Assembly: GCA_949358305.1 (NCBI GenBank)
Contig: CASHSZ010000133.1
Coordinates: 1-42,644 of the forward strand
Length of the DNA: 42,644 bases
Direction: 5' to 3'
Source of the DNA: Strigamia acuminata
Taxonomy: Eukaryota; Arthropoda; Chilopoda; Geophilomorpha; Linotaeniidae
Shown here: positions 10,887 to 22,917 of the stretch, piece by piece
Position numbering within the stretch: the first letter of the stretch is position 1
Layout: each line of letters opens with the position of its first letter
Notes under the pieces: model-generated
Seen by the model: only the letters and a program-made list of their open reading frames with translations
Told to the model about the DNA's origin: nothing
The model's database searches: none
Translations under genes and position numbers: made by a program

Positions 10887-11666
10887 CTACGTTACCTCGA
10901 ATACTTCCTTTTCCACCTTCTCAACGGTCTTCCGTTTCTTTTTCGCACCCCCTTTCCTCACACACGTCCTCTTCTTCGGTGCCGTCGCCGTCTCCTTCTC
11001 CTTTTCCTTCTCCTCCACTGCCTCTTCCACCGCCGTTTCCTTCCACGTCTCCTTCTCCTTTTCCAACTCCACCTCCATCTCCGGCCACACTATTCCCATC
11101 TCCTCCACTGTCTCTTCCACCACCGTCTCTTCCACCGCCTTCTCCTTTTCCACCTCCTTCCCCGACACAGTCTCTTCCACCGCCTTCTCCTTCTCCGTCC
11201 CCGACACAGTCTCTTCCACCGCCTTCTCCTTCTCCGTCTCCGACACAGTCTCTTCCACCGCCATCTCCTTTTCCACCTCCTTCCCCGACACAGTCTCTTC
11301 CACCGCCTTCTCCTTCTCCGTCTCCGACACAGTCTCTTCCACCGCCATCTCCTTTTCCACCTCCTTCCCCGACACAGTCTCTTCCGCCGCCCTCGCCTTC
11401 CCCACCTCCTCCACGATCTCATCCACAACCCCCCCCACAATCTCATCCGCCGTCCCATCCGTTTCTCTAAAAAAAAAAATAAATAAATAAATTGTGAGAC
11501 GTTGCGTGCAAGACCCGAAGAGCGCGTGGAACTCACGTTTGTGGCAGGCTCGATGACCACACGGAATGCCCCGTGCTTTGGGATAGGTCCAAGGCACCGT
11601 CGTCGTTGGGTCCGTCCTGGTAAGAAACGAGTAAATATAATTACAAACGTGTGCATAATTAAAAAA

Positions 11667-11697
<31 letters not shown>

Positions 11698-14113
11698 AAA
11701 TAAAAAAGGGGGCCAAAAAGACGCCCACAATTAAAATGACTAACTTGTAGTAAAAAAAAAGAAAAGGAAAAAATTAACCAATAAATGAATTAAATTTAAA
11801 TAGACCCTGACGTTAAATGTGTCGGTAAAGAGCACGCATTTGATGTGCGCGCCTAACTCGAGATGACGCGCGTTGGTTGGTCGTTTTCACATTTCGTCTG
11901 CGCCGATCGTGTCGGAAACATGAGAGTCAAGAACACTCTTGTAAACTCGACTTTGATTCTTTAGCCTACCGTTGCAGTTGCGGGTTCATGGTCCGGTGCC
12001 CCGGAAGACGACGCGATGCATTGTGCGACTCGAAACAAGACGGTCGACATGACTTCGGACGCGGCCTGACAGGAAACAAACAAATGTGAATATTCAAACG
12101 GATTGAAAAGAAAAAGAAACAAAACAGAAAAAAAAATGCATATACTGTATACAGTATATCTGTGATTACTCTGCGGGTCTTTAATAGCGCGCGGGACCAT
12201 TTATTTTTAAATAGCGCACGGGTGCGCTATTTACAGATAAACGGTATCCTCGATTTGTACACGTGTCTTCGGTGGGACAATTTTAGTTCACGAATAACGC
12301 GCGCGGGCCTCTGATCGTACACATGAGAAAATTTGTCCCCAGATAGCGTGTGGATGCACTATTTGGAGATATACGGTATATAATTTCTATTTTTCTAATT
12401 CTAATTCACTCACCGTCCCTGCATCTCCAACGATGGCCTCCATTATTGCCCGCCTCTCTGTCAGCCTATCCACCCGCCTCTCCACCACCCTCTCCACCAG
12501 CCTTTCGTGGTACAACACCACCCTGGACTCGGAGGGTTGAGACTCGCTGAATTCCGTGTCTTGGGATTCCTCCAGCATCGGCTCTGTTGGTTGCGATTGC
12601 GAGTCGTCCAGAATCGACTCCACTGGACGTCGTCGAGATGTGTCCATTGTGGCCTGATTAAAAACGAGCAAATATAATAAATAAAAAAATAAAAATAAAA
12701 ACAAAAAAATAAAAATAAAAATAAAAAAATGAATAAAAATAGAAAAAGAAAAAGAAAAATCAATTAAAAGAAAAAAAAAAAGGGGGGGGGGGGATGGGGG
12801 GGGGAGGGAAGGGAGCGGACACGTAAAACAAATCGAGACGCGGGGCGTCAAACGACAAAAAATTGGACGCGCGTGTTCGCGTATTTTCGCGCGCACAAAC
12901 ATGGGAGAATGGGTCACAATTGCGTCGATCGCGCCAGAACCAGCAACGAAAGCTTATCCTCGCAAAATTAATTTTGATTATGGGCCAATTCTTTCACTCA
13001 CCGCCGTCGACGCTTCCACAGTGACCAACCTCTCGTCCACGTGCGGTTCTGTGTCCTGGAACGATACGAATGTGTATGAATAAATCAGCGTTTAAAAAAT
13101 AAATAAATAAAATAAAATAAAACAAAGAAAGTTTAGAAAAATGGAAAATAGCGGGTCCGTACCCCGGACCGTGCCCATTTCCACGCGGATATTAGAATTT
13201 ATTCCTATCCCGACGTGGCCCCTCTCCACGGATCTCAGATTTAATTGTCGGAAGAAAAATTTGATCACTACTTTGCAATTGGCATTCGATGCTGTTAAAT
13301 GGTTGGAGAATCGGGACCGTTTGTCATTGCTTAAAATTGGCACAGATAAGAGATCGCGCATAAATGGGACAAAAAAATTAAATTTAAAAAAATGAAATTT
13401 TTACACGTGATATGAATCAATTTTTAATGTCCGCGCGGAAATAAATAAATTATTTTCTATTTTTATTTCGCGAATTAGGCAGAAATATTTATTTATTTAT
13501 GTGTTTGTTTATCTATTTTTCATCAATAATAATAATAATAATAATATTGTTAATCGTGAGACAATTTTTCCACTCACCGTCATCGTGGTTGCAACTTCGG
13601 TTGACCCCTCCTCGGTTTCTAATTTTTCATTTTCCATCTTCCCACCTTCCGTCTCTTTGTTTGCGTCGGATGTCTGTAAGGGAGAGAAAATAAAAAATAA
13701 AAATAAAAATAAAAACATTTTTCGTTTGTGTCGGCATATTCCGCTCTAAACGCGCGATTTGAAAACGACCACAAATCCGTGCTCGACGACGGTGCGTGGC
13801 AACGAGTGGACCAATACGGTATACACGTGTGCATATATAAATCAATAAATAAAAAATGTATACATTCGTCTAATTTTAATAAACCTCGTTCGCCGTCGAT
13901 CGGGTAAAAATCATCCACGTTACACCGCAAACGCTCACTCACGTACACTCCCGCGACCAAACACAAAAAATCCATGTGCGTTGTTCGACGACCACACGTG
14001 TGCACACGTACGACCACGGACGCGATTCATTGACAAAAATATCGCAAAAATTCGTAAAAGCCGCCCAAATTTACCTGCGGAGACGCGACCGAGCATAAAC
14101 TTCCCGCTTCCAT
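10887..14113 (-). CDS. C: Glu/Lys-rich repeat protein, seven exons
   Basis: Minus-strand model: 14075-14113, 13578-13673, 13002-13055, 12414-12653, 11970-12065, 11537-11616 and 10887-11466, 394 aa. Introns are phase 0 except the last (phase 2), and exons tend to end in Thr/Ala codons before GTGAGT. The start ATG encodes MEAGSLCSVASPQ. Exon 4 has a Ser/Glu/Asp-rich segment and an Arg/Val/Glu helix (ERLVERVVERRVDRLTERR). The last exon has about eight 10-18-residue repeats based on EETVSGKEVEKE and EETVSETEKEKA, then a basic C-terminus with APKKRT and KKKRKTVEKV. The link from exon 5 to 6 uses a weak donor (ACG|GTAGGC). Without it the protein would stop at 11961 (177 aa) and the repeat exons would be a second gene. 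No known domain; a fibrous or nuclear protein is a guess. Confidence 0.6.
11090..11400 (-). repeat. coding minisatellite (EETVSGKE-type repeat)
   Basis: Alternating 30-54-bp units encode EETVSGKEVEKE and EETVSETEKEKA. Some units are identical over long stretches, which suggests recent unequal exchange. The opposite strand gives a long Pro/Ser ORF that is only a shadow. Confidence 0.85.
12140..12378. repeat. palindrome-rich insert in an intron, possibly a small MITE
   Basis: TATACTGTATACAGTATA (about 12141-12158) and a hairpin with 12-bp arms, TAAATAGCGCAC / GTGCGCTATTTA (12208-12233), lie in the intron between exons 4 and 5 of gene C. A diverged second version of the AATAGCGCAC...GATAAACGGTAT segment follows at about 12340-12378 (GATAGCGTG...GATATACGGTAT). 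No coding capacity. Confidence 0.5.
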
Positions 14114-14681
14114 TTCCAGTTCATGTATGCTCGCTACCAGTTTGTTGACGCGACACCTGTTGGCGATTCCGCGAATGATTTTGATTCAAAGTCTCCGATT
14201 TACATCCGTTTTTAAGAGCTACGATGTTTTGGTTTTGGAGTCGGCTATGTGATCGTTTTTTAATTAAAAACGAAACAATTTTGGGTCAGACGATAATATT
14301 TTGGGCTCCGTTATAATTTCGAGCGCGCGATCGTGAGCGGGGTGCTGTGATGCCCACTTCACTCCAGTCGCGTTTAAACAAACCAACAAGTTCGGGTTTT
14401 TGTCCCCTTTACTTATTTGTTTATTTTGGAGTTTTTATCGTGGGTCAAAAACGTTGACCGGAGGCAACGCCACATGTGCAAAAGGGCAATAAAAGTACAA
14501 GTTTACTCGAATGGAGAGAACATTGCGTATATATAATATATATTATATATGTATTTATTTATTTATTTATTTATCTATTTATTCATTTATTTACTATCTA
14601 CGCGCGGCCACGTAAATAAATTCAATGGGAACCCCGTGGAATCGTGTGTTGCATTCACGCCCAATAGATGGCGTTGTTTGT

Positions 14682-14729
<48 letters not shown>

Positions 14730-16270
14730 TCTATTTTAATAATGCAGGTGTAACATCCGGTTGGTCCGGCGTGCGACGAGAGACTGGGCGGTGTTTAAGT
14801 TTGACTGTTTATTATCGACGAATAGAGTAAACAATAAGTAAATTCTTCAAAGACGAAGAACATCGGGAGAAGTGGGTAACACTAAAACTCGATTGAAACG
14901 GGCAAAAAACGGTAGAGAGGCGCTAATAAATCCGTTTGAGTGACATCGGGTCGTGAAAACGACCTAACTAGCTTCGATTAACTGATAGGAACTAATGGAC
15001 ATTTATTCGAATCGATAGTCTAAACGGGCACAAACTGTCTAAAAGCGATGTTGACGGGAGCAGTTCGGGACGGGAATTGATAAAACCCGAAAACAGAGAA
15101 GATTCGCAACGAAAGCAATGGCCGCCGTTGGAAACGACGAGAAATAAGCGTCAGCGGATGGAGACAAATAACATAACGCGAGACGTCTAAACCAAGCAGG
15201 AAGGTAAGAAGAACGTGCGAGCTTTGCTTTAAATTTTTGCAAACATTAGTATCTCCAGCAGAGATTCGACGGGCGCGTATAACCGTGCGGAGGAGTGAGT
15301 GAGCCGGGTCGCGCGAGTCGACAAACTAGGACGGAGCCCGGGAGGAAAAAAAGCCGCGAAAACAAGCACAACAGGTGAGTAAAATTCGGATGCCTGAGTT
15401 CAAATAAATCCCGAGGAAATAAACTGAAGAGTGTACATTTTTTCTAGGACATTAGCGCGGGTCCATCGGGAAGAGAATAGGACGCACCACGGTCCTCTCA
15501 CGATTATATTGGAAATAGAAAGGGACAACGAGGACGCATTTGTCGACAACGAAGCGACAGAGAGTGGAAAATAGGAAAGGAAGGGCAATTAGATGAGTTC
15601 TTTTCACGTCACATACTTCTGACAGCGTATTAAAAACAGATCGTTCTCATTTTTGCAGGAAACACGATGTGCAGACGGTTTGCTACGTGTCATTCTCGGT
15701 TGCTCGCGACAGATGTCACACGGAGTCCTCGCGTCGTTCTCGCGTGTTGACACACACACATACATACTCGCGCGCGCATACATATAAGGCCACTCGAATT
15801 GGTGTTACGGAATCTGGAGGAAATTCAACGAATTTGCGTGCATCGTTTTTCGCACAACATTGCTGAAGGACCGTTCATCCATCGAAACTACCGGTGCATG
15901 TAGAAAAAAACTGATTTATGACTTTATTTCTATTTTTCATACAGGTTAACGATGTTAAACCGAGTGAAATAGTGCGGATCGAATCTTTTTAATACGAGTT
16001 GATTTATTTGGTTTGAACGAATTGAATTAATTTATCTTGAATTTCAGGTGGAAGAAAAACAAGTGACCGACTAGATATAAAATCGAGTGTTTCGCGACAC
16101 CTGGAACGAAACGAGTTGTTGGATGGGTGAAATATAATCAGAAAATGTATAAATATTTGAATTTTAACCAGACGTTTTATGATTGCAGGATTTTGTTAAA
16201 CTGATTGATTGATTGATTGATTGATTGATTAATTGCAACCTAGACGTGGCGTGTTGCCTCCTAGTGGACG
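14114..16270 (+). other. intergenic region, possibly a spliced noncoding transcript or leader exons
   Basis: No convincing ORF. TTTA arrays occupy 14550-14595 and 14680-14729, the second ending at a 3' splice site (near 14745). Further plus-strand splice-like sites are donors near 15193 and 15374 and acceptors near 15449, 15659, 15945, 16048 and 16190. An ORF-like stretch at about 15450-15570 (TLARVHREENRTHHG) is open but lacks a start. This could be a multi-exon leader of the small gene at 16.27 kb or a noncoding RNA. Confidence 0.3.
14550..14729 (+). repeat. two (TTTA)n arrays
   Basis: Imperfect TTTA runs at 14550-14595 and 14680-14729 flank a short unique stretch. Confidence 0.9.
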
Positions 16271-16486
16271 ATGGTATCAGCTCCTGGTGCGTCAACGAGA
16301 AGGACGTGCAGTCTGTGTCTCCTCTACGACGACACCGAGTCTGGTCGCTCGAAATGCTCCGTTGCGATGCCGGGCAATGGGCCGCTCAGCACGTACACGC
16401 TCGTCGACGGCGCGCGTCCCATCGCTGCGGACCCGGGGTGCTGCAAGGAGAAGACAGGCAGACGGATAGATGGAATTAATAATTAA
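16271..16486 (+). CDS. K: possible small Cys-rich protein
   Basis: A 71-aa ORF starts with ATG six bases after a pyrimidine-rich AG (GCCTCCTAG), like other starts in this window. It has five Cys (TRRTCSLCLL, SKCSV, GCCKEK), suggesting zinc binding or disulphides, and a basic end. CSLC vaguely recalls the CALC of the two zinc-finger genes here, but no paired His follow. The GATT microsatellite just upstream fits an intron acceptor region. Unsupported by any family; it may be spurious. Confidence 0.35.
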   Translation: MVSAPGASTRRTCSLCLLYDDTESGRSKCSVAMPGNGPLSTYTLVDGARPIAADPGCCKEKTGRRIDGINN

Positions 16487-16639
16487 ATTGAAAATTTGAT
16501 TCAACTTTTGGGGTGACTAAAACTCAAAGACAAAGTTTGTAATTTACTCGCATCGAAAGATAAATTAGTTGTCGTTGTTGTTGTTGTTGTTGTTTTTTTT
16601 TTCAAAATACAATTTATTAATAAAATATTACACGATGAT

Positions 16640-19200
16640 TGTTCCACATTGATTATTTGTTGATTATTTGTTTTACAATTACACTTTCAATTCTCGGTGA
16701 GCAGTTCTTTGCGTTCCGACGCGTCGCTATCGAGATTGATGTCGGGTCTCGTTCGATTGGCTGCGTTCAAATCAATCAAAACTGTGAACACAGGGCCAAC
16801 GCAAATCGCGAAATCCACACGCCCATCAATCAACCACGGAGTTTAAATAAATGAATAAACAAATAATTTAATAAATGAACAATGCCGACACTGCGGAAGC
16901 ATGTTTCCGAACGTTTCGGTGCCGACGCGCATTCGTGAGTAAAGCGCATGTCGACTTACCGGCGAGATCGCGTCACCCGTTAATAGTACGCGCGTTTGAA
17001 CGCGGCCTAGTGCGCGACGAGGCGCGCAATGCGGGGTAGAAGAGCGGGCATCGTTTCCACCGCGTATTACGACATTTACGGGGGCGGGTCGCAGGGATAA
17101 ATTAACACGAGTCGAATCGAATCGAATCAACCCGACAGGAGCTTTTTTTGGAACAATTTGTCGGGGCTGCCGGCGCTCGTCCGTCGACACCAGCTGCCCC
17201 TATTTGCCGCGAATGCGACCCTTTGCACGACCCTTTGTACCGTGCAAACCGGCACTGGTTTGGCCGATGACAACACAGGATAGATTAAAAGTGATGAGAC
17301 AAATCCACCACCGGAACCCTCCGGATATCCGCGAGGACCCGGAACGGTCTGAAACCGTTTGTTTGTTTGTTTGTCTGTTTGTTTGTAAATCCATCGAACG
17401 TAGTGACGAAAACTCACTTCTCCTACGCTGGCGCGTCGAGTACAATGGGATGAAAATAAAATCGTAAACCAATAGAGGCGTTCGTGGCCTCGTTTCGCGC
17501 AACACTTGTCACCGATTTCTATTCTTTTATTTAACTCGACACGATCGTTTGCGCGCGGGATTTGACGCCCGTTCACGTGACCCGTAATCTGCGTCCTTTA
17601 ATGGACGCCAAAAATGTTCGCCTGATGCGACGGTAGCGCGTTCTGGCGGCAATTTAGCGCAATGAAGCGCAATCACGGCGGACCAGAGAGAGAGAGAAAG
17701 AGAAATCGACACGACTCGACGGGAACTTATTTTTGGAACAAATTTATTGGGGCTGCCGTCACCAGCTGCCCCGTATGCCCGTATGCCGATGCAATAGAGA
17801 AAACACTTTTTACAACGCATAAATGACATCTACTCCACCACGAACACCCCGAGGGTATTGAGACACAAAAAGGACGAAACAGGTCCGTTTAAGCGCTCAG
17901 CGCTTGATGGCTCCTTGTTCGAAACAAGTGTGTCTGGTCTGGGTTTGAAAATGTCCGCAGAGTCGGTCGAATCCAACGACAACAACTGCGTCGCCGGGGA
18001 TGGTGCGAGGCGTCCGGAAGCCAGTTCTAAAATGTAAAATGTAATTTATTTTCAATTTTTTTGTTGGGATCGACCCCAACGAAGATAATCTCATTAAACA
18101 ATGGAGCACGAACCGCGAAACTGATCCCATGGTCGGGAAATCGAACTCCAGTCGTCCGCCCATCGTCGATCGCCAGGTATCTTTAAGCGATAAACATGTC
18201 GCGCCTCGAGAGTTCGTGGATCTGATCTGATCTGACTTAATCTGACCTGGATCGAACCCGAATTTGAATCTTAATTTTACGTATTTTTTAGCGTTTCAAC
18301 ATTACGTCAGTTTCCTTTTATTAAACAATTATACTTTTAATTTTCGTCGATAGTTATTTGCATTCCGACGCGTTGCTATCGAATTTGACGTCGGGTCTCG
18401 GTCGACTGGCTGCGTTCAAGTCAGAATTGCGAACACGGGACCAATACACAGGCCGCCGTAACGCTAAAAATGAGTGGACCTTTCCGCAATTTGCACACCA
18501 CGAGGTCTGAATAGATGAATTAATAAATAAGTAAACGAATAAACAAATAAATAAACAATGCCGACGCCGTAGAAACGTGTAGAAGCTTGTTTCTGGACGT
18601 TTCAGTGCCGGTGCGCATCCGTGAGTAAAGTGTGCGTCGATTTAGCGGCGTGATCGCGTCACCCTTAATTGTACGCGCGTTTAAATGCGATCTAATGCGC
18701 GATGAGGCGCGCAATACGGGGTAGAAGAGCGGGGCATTGTTTCCACCGCGTAGATCGCAGAGATAAATTAACACGATACGAATCGAATCGAATCAACTCG
18801 ACAGGAGCTTTATTTGAAACAATGTGTCGGGGCTGCCGGCGCTCGTCGGCGCCAACTGCCCCTATTTGTCGCGAACGCGACCCTCCGACCATTCGCGTCT
18901 GGCCAGTGACGACGCAGAATAAAACGAGCGCAATCAAACCGATGCCGCACACCGGAACCCTCCGGATATCCGCGAGGGCCCGGAACGCTCGCTCTGAGAA
19001 TGTTCGCAAAGTCCGGTCGAGCGCAATCTCAAAAACTCGCGTCGATTACATGGTGCGAGACAACCGGAAAAGAAAAAAAAATATATAAAACGGCGGATTT
19101 TCCACAAAATCTTTGTTCCAGTAGGTCGCTGCGAGGATAATCTAATTATTGGTCGGAACACAAATCGCGGAACCGACTCCAAGATCAGGAAATTAAACTT
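16640..19200 (+). repeat. R-repeat block 1
   Basis: Holds three copies of the R hairpin core (about 17141-17200, 17719-17774, 18799-18863). Around them lie other R modules: the TCTCGGTGAGC/GCGTTGCTATCGA segment at 16690 and 18350, and the GATAATCTAATTA segments near 18086 and 19140. ORFs crossing the copies on both strands resemble each other only because the DNA is repeated. Confidence 0.75.
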
Positions 19201-19978
19201 TGATCGTTTTCCCTATTATGCACATTTTTTGTTCCGAGTGGCAATGTCCGGTACGCGCGCGTACGTCCCCTCCCTCTTTCTACCCGGACACCGAGACCCG
19301 GTGGACGATAGGTTGTGTGGACACTCGGATATTCGGGGTTCGGTCCTTTGCATTTATTCATAATGAAGACTCTTCTTACGTACAACTTAGCGTTATTTTT
19401 TTTCCCGCGTGTATTGTTTGCCGTCGACATGTTTAAAGTGCGTGCCGACTCGATCAGCGACCAAATAAGCGGAGTTGTAAACCCACGCCAAATTGAACGA
19501 CTGCGGAAATATCGTCGCCAGTCCACGCATGCTCCACTTGATTACTTACTTACTCACCCACTCACTCGCTTTCTCTCGCTCTCACTCTCGCTCTCGCCCT
19601 CGCTCTCGTCGACACCACGTTGCAGTGAAGCACGAAGCTTCGTTTCAATTGTCGCCATTTTTAAATCGGGCTAGAGCCGGGCAAAGACAGTTTGCGTTTG
19701 CAGTTGCGTGTTTAGTTTCGTTTCGTTAAACGTGAGTGAGCGAGCGAGTGAACGAGCGAATGAGCCAAGTGTTTTGTGGTATCATTTGTCAATTATTCCC
19801 GCCCAATTATGCACGTATTGTATCCGTAAGCGCTGCGCGCAGAAAAAATTTGTTTGTTTGGTTATTGTTGCTAACAGAAAATGAAGCTCAATTTAATAAC
19901 CCATTTGTTTTTTTTTTTTTTGTTTTTTTTTTTTTCTTTTTCTTTTGATTTTATCTATCGCGTTTTTTTCTTTTTCAG
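19201..19978 (+). other. upstream and leader region of A2
   Basis: A Ser/Arg-encoding CTCTCG-rich stretch (19570-19610) and GAGC-rich repeats (19735-19765) are present. GTTAAAC|GTGAGTG at 19732 is a good donor for a leader exon, paired with the 3' splice site at 19977-19978. A weak ORF from 19363 starts with a hydrophobic segment but has no other support. Confidence 0.4.
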
Positions 19979-19983
19979 AGACC

Positions 19984-20666
19984 ATGATGACAGGAACATG
20001 GAAGGTGAAAGGGGAAGGGGAGACATCGTCCATCTCGGCGCCCGTTCTCCGTGCGACGCGGACTAGAACCACATCGCCGTCGTCGACTGCCGCTATCGCG
20101 TCGGTACCGCTCGATCCCGCTTTGTCCAAGCGTCCAGGCAGGCAGAAAAGGAGTAAACTGACGCTGATCAAGAGGGTACGCGCCACGTCTTGGGTTTTAT
20201 TTATTTGCTTATTCTCTTTTTTTTTTTTCTCCCTTTCCCTTTCCAGTCGCGAAGAGAGACATCATTGCCGCCGCCGTCTTCACCTTCGGTGCTGCGGGAA
20301 GAGAGATTGGCAACAAGGGTCGAGGCGGTGATAACAGAAAAAATGGAGAATGTGGTGAAGAATGTGGTGAAGAATGTGGCGGAGAATGTGGCGGAGAATG
20401 TGGTGGAGAAGGTTATGGCGAAGCGAATGGAGAAGGTGTTGGCGGAGCAACTGGACAAAGTGGTTGCGGAGCGAATGGAGAAAGCGGCGAGATGGCGGGA
20501 AAAGAAGACGAAGACGTTGTGCGTGTTGAAGTCGGTGGGGAAGAAGCTAGAGGCGGTGCAGGCGGAGGTGAAGGAAATGGAGATGGACATGGTGGACATG
20601 ATGGAGGAGGAAGATGGCTGTGGTTACGAAGGACTCGATGATAACGGCGATGAAAAGGAGTGGTAG
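19984..20666 (+). CDS. A2: coiled-coil protein with acidic tail (family A)
   Basis: Model: 19984-20175 and 20247-20666, phase-0 intron, 203 aa. The ATG lies five bases after a 3' splice site, the same spacing as A1 and A3. Exon 1 is Thr/Ser-rich and ends in a basic cluster (RPGRQKRSKLTLIKR) at the exon junction. Exon 2 opens Ser/Pro-rich, then has heptad-like repeats of short Val/Asn/Glu units (NVVKNVAENV) and MEKVLAEQLDKVVAERMEK, a coiled coil of about 80 residues. It ends in an acidic Met/Glu/Asp tail (DMMEEEDGCGYEGLDDNGD). It lacks the terminal SME motif of A1 and A3. Function is unknown. It stands alone within the R array, without a divergent partner that I can see. Confidence 0.75.
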
Positions 20667-20850
20667 GGAGAAGGGGTGATGGGCCTTGAAGACGATGGTT
20701 ACGATGTGACCGACAGTGACCACAACCAAGATTCTATCAAATAAATAGATAAATAAATTGACAAGTGTACTCATAATTGTTGTATAGATTCCTTCGATCG
20801 AATAAACATTGTTTTAATATAGTTGTCACGGTTCATACTTTGGCGAAAGC

Positions 20851-21000
20851 ATGTCTGGCGATGGCAAGGGGCGCACGAGTGGCTACTCGCATGCCGTCCC
20901 CTGGGACATGCAGACTCGCTCTCGGACCTCAGGACTCATATTGTCGCCTGGCTCGCGTAGACAGCGTAGACAGCGATGGGGCAAGAAGTCTGGGAGATAG
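20851..21000 (+). pseudogene. possible histone H2A-derived fragment
   Basis: A 49-aa ORF begins MSGDGKGRTSG and later has SRTSGLILSPGSRRQRRQR. This loosely follows the spacing of the H2A N-terminus (SG-GKG, then SR--GL--P--R). Length, stop and sequence do not fit a working histone. It may equally be a chance basic ORF. Confidence 0.25.
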
Positions 21001-22900
21001 ATAAAGTTAAAATCTGAAACTGCAAATTTTTCACAAAACAATTTGTTTCAATCGGTCCCAACGACGATAATCTAATTAACAGTTGGAGCGCAAACCACGA
21101 AACCGATTCGACGATTGTGGGATTAAACTTTCATTGTCTTCCATGGGTATTTTTTATTCCACAGGGTGTCCCACGCGCGCGTGTCTACTCCTTTCTCTTT
21201 TCTTCGTCCGGGGACCCATTTCCAATCGAACTTTTTTTTTGTCCGGCGCCCAAAAGCCCGGACAGATCCACGAAATCCGCAGCAAAATCACGAGCTTGGG
21301 GTCGGCGTATAGGTCGCACAGCATCTCCCGAGGATTAAATATATAAACAATTAAACTAGTGTTTTTGCACAATTATTTGGAACAAACAATCGCTATAACC
21401 AAACAATACCAACGCTGTGGAAGCGTACGGGAGCGCGTATCTGAACATCCCGGCACCAATGTACCACCATGAACGCGACACCCTTAACGATACGTGCGTT
21501 TAAATGTGACCCAATGCGCGATAAGACACGTGACGCATCATTTTCACCACGTATTGTGACATTTACGAAATTTACGGTATTTACGGGATGAGTGAAGGAA
21601 TCTAATCAACTCGATCTTATTTTGGAACAAGTTATTGGGGGCTGCCAATGCTGGCTGCCCGTATTCTGCGTGGCGAGAAGATAGGACCCCGTCCTTTTTG
21701 CGCGCCAATACCCTCGGAATGTTTGTGGTGGAGTGGTCCCTACTCTGAAGTAAGCGTGTCTGGTCTCGATCGACCTAGAGGCGCTTGCAAATCCACCGAA
21801 CGCAATGACACAAACTCACGTCGAAAGCGATGGCGCGAGACGCCGGAAAGACAAAATTAAAATATGAAACGACGGATATTTTGCAAAACTCTTATTCTAG
21901 TCGGTCACTGCGAAGGTAATCTTAGTGACGACCGAAGTACGGGGGTAGATTTTATTCTGTTTTGTGTCTGTCTGGTACCGATCACCCACCCATCACCCAC
22001 CCATCTCCGATCATCGGGCACCTATGAGCGATAAACGCTCCCCTCCACGCTTGGCATGTCGCGCCTCGACAGTTCGCGGATCGAACCTGAATTCGAATCC
22101 GAATTTTGCGTTCTCTTTATCGTTTCAACGTTACGAGGGTTTCTTTTTATCAAAAACAATTACATTTTCAATTCTCGTCGGTAATTAACTGCGTTCCGGG
22201 CACTTTGCGGACGTTTATCCACGTTGACAAACATCATCGTCGACGCCCAATTCGAAAACCCGTGTCACACTCACCCGCATCGCATCACGCGCGTCATCGC
22301 GTGTAGGAACGCGCGTATCGAAAACAACGTTGTGGGAGCTTGGATTTATTTTGGAACAATTTGTCGGGGCTGTCGGCGCGCATCGGTCGCCAACTGCCCC
22401 GTGTTCTCCGACGAACCCACTTTGGAGTGTTTTTTGACGAACCAGGGAGTGTTCGTGGCGGAGCAGAACAACCGTATCAAATCGATTCAGGAAATTGTGA
22501 CCGAAACCCTCGGATCTCCATGATGGCTCGAAGCGAACGAATTCAAAGTGTCTGCAAACTCGTCGAACGCGATTATACAAACTCACATCGTCTACGATGG
22601 TGCAACGTGTACTGCGAGTTGAAATTAAAATGGTAAACCGATCGGGGCGTTCGCGATCTTCGACTCAGACGGCACCCAATTCGATAATCTAATTAATCGT
22701 TGGGGCACTCGTCGTGGAATTAGTTCCACTGTCGATAAATCGATTTATATATTTCAAGGATTTTTATTTAACTCCGCGCGAGCGCCTGTGTGATGTAATT
22801 TCTCACAACCGCCACGCCATCTGACGTAACCCGTGTCTCATTTGCATCCAAATCAAGTTCAGACACGATACAAGACTGTTTTCCGCGTCTCGTTGGCGTT
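21001..22900 (+). repeat. R-repeat block 2
   Basis: R hairpin cores at about 21611-21660 and 22336-22401, with the GCGTTCCGG/ATCCACGTTGACAAACATC module at 22190-22235 before the second. Positions 22501-22760 are nearly identical to 24369-24628. No coding gene is supported. Confidence 0.75.
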
Positions 22901-22917
22901 CCTCGCAACATTGAACC

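Noticed and set aside
10859-11470. Long Pro/Ser-rich plus-strand ORFs
   Set aside because: They are antisense shadows of the Glu/Lys repeat exon, which has flanking splice sites and a coherent protein.
11537-11616. RING-like CGHRACHK peptide in gene C exon 6
   Set aside because: It appears only in a frame that needs a phase-2 entry and the second AG as acceptor. The phase-0 frame (DGPNDDGALDLSQ) fits the neighbouring exons and the first AG, and no other RING Cys are present.
13141-13395. 84-aa plus-strand ORF
   Set aside because: It lies in an intron of gene C, antisense to it, with no motif.
16843-19009. Minus-strand ORFs sharing the GADERRQPRQIV peptide
   Set aside because: The similarity comes from the GC hairpin of the R repeat; the ORFs lack splice signals and most copies have stops.
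19315-19674. ORF with a signal-peptide-like start at 19363
   Set aside because: It runs into CTCTCG simple sequence, and no splice sites, paralogue or conserved motif support it.
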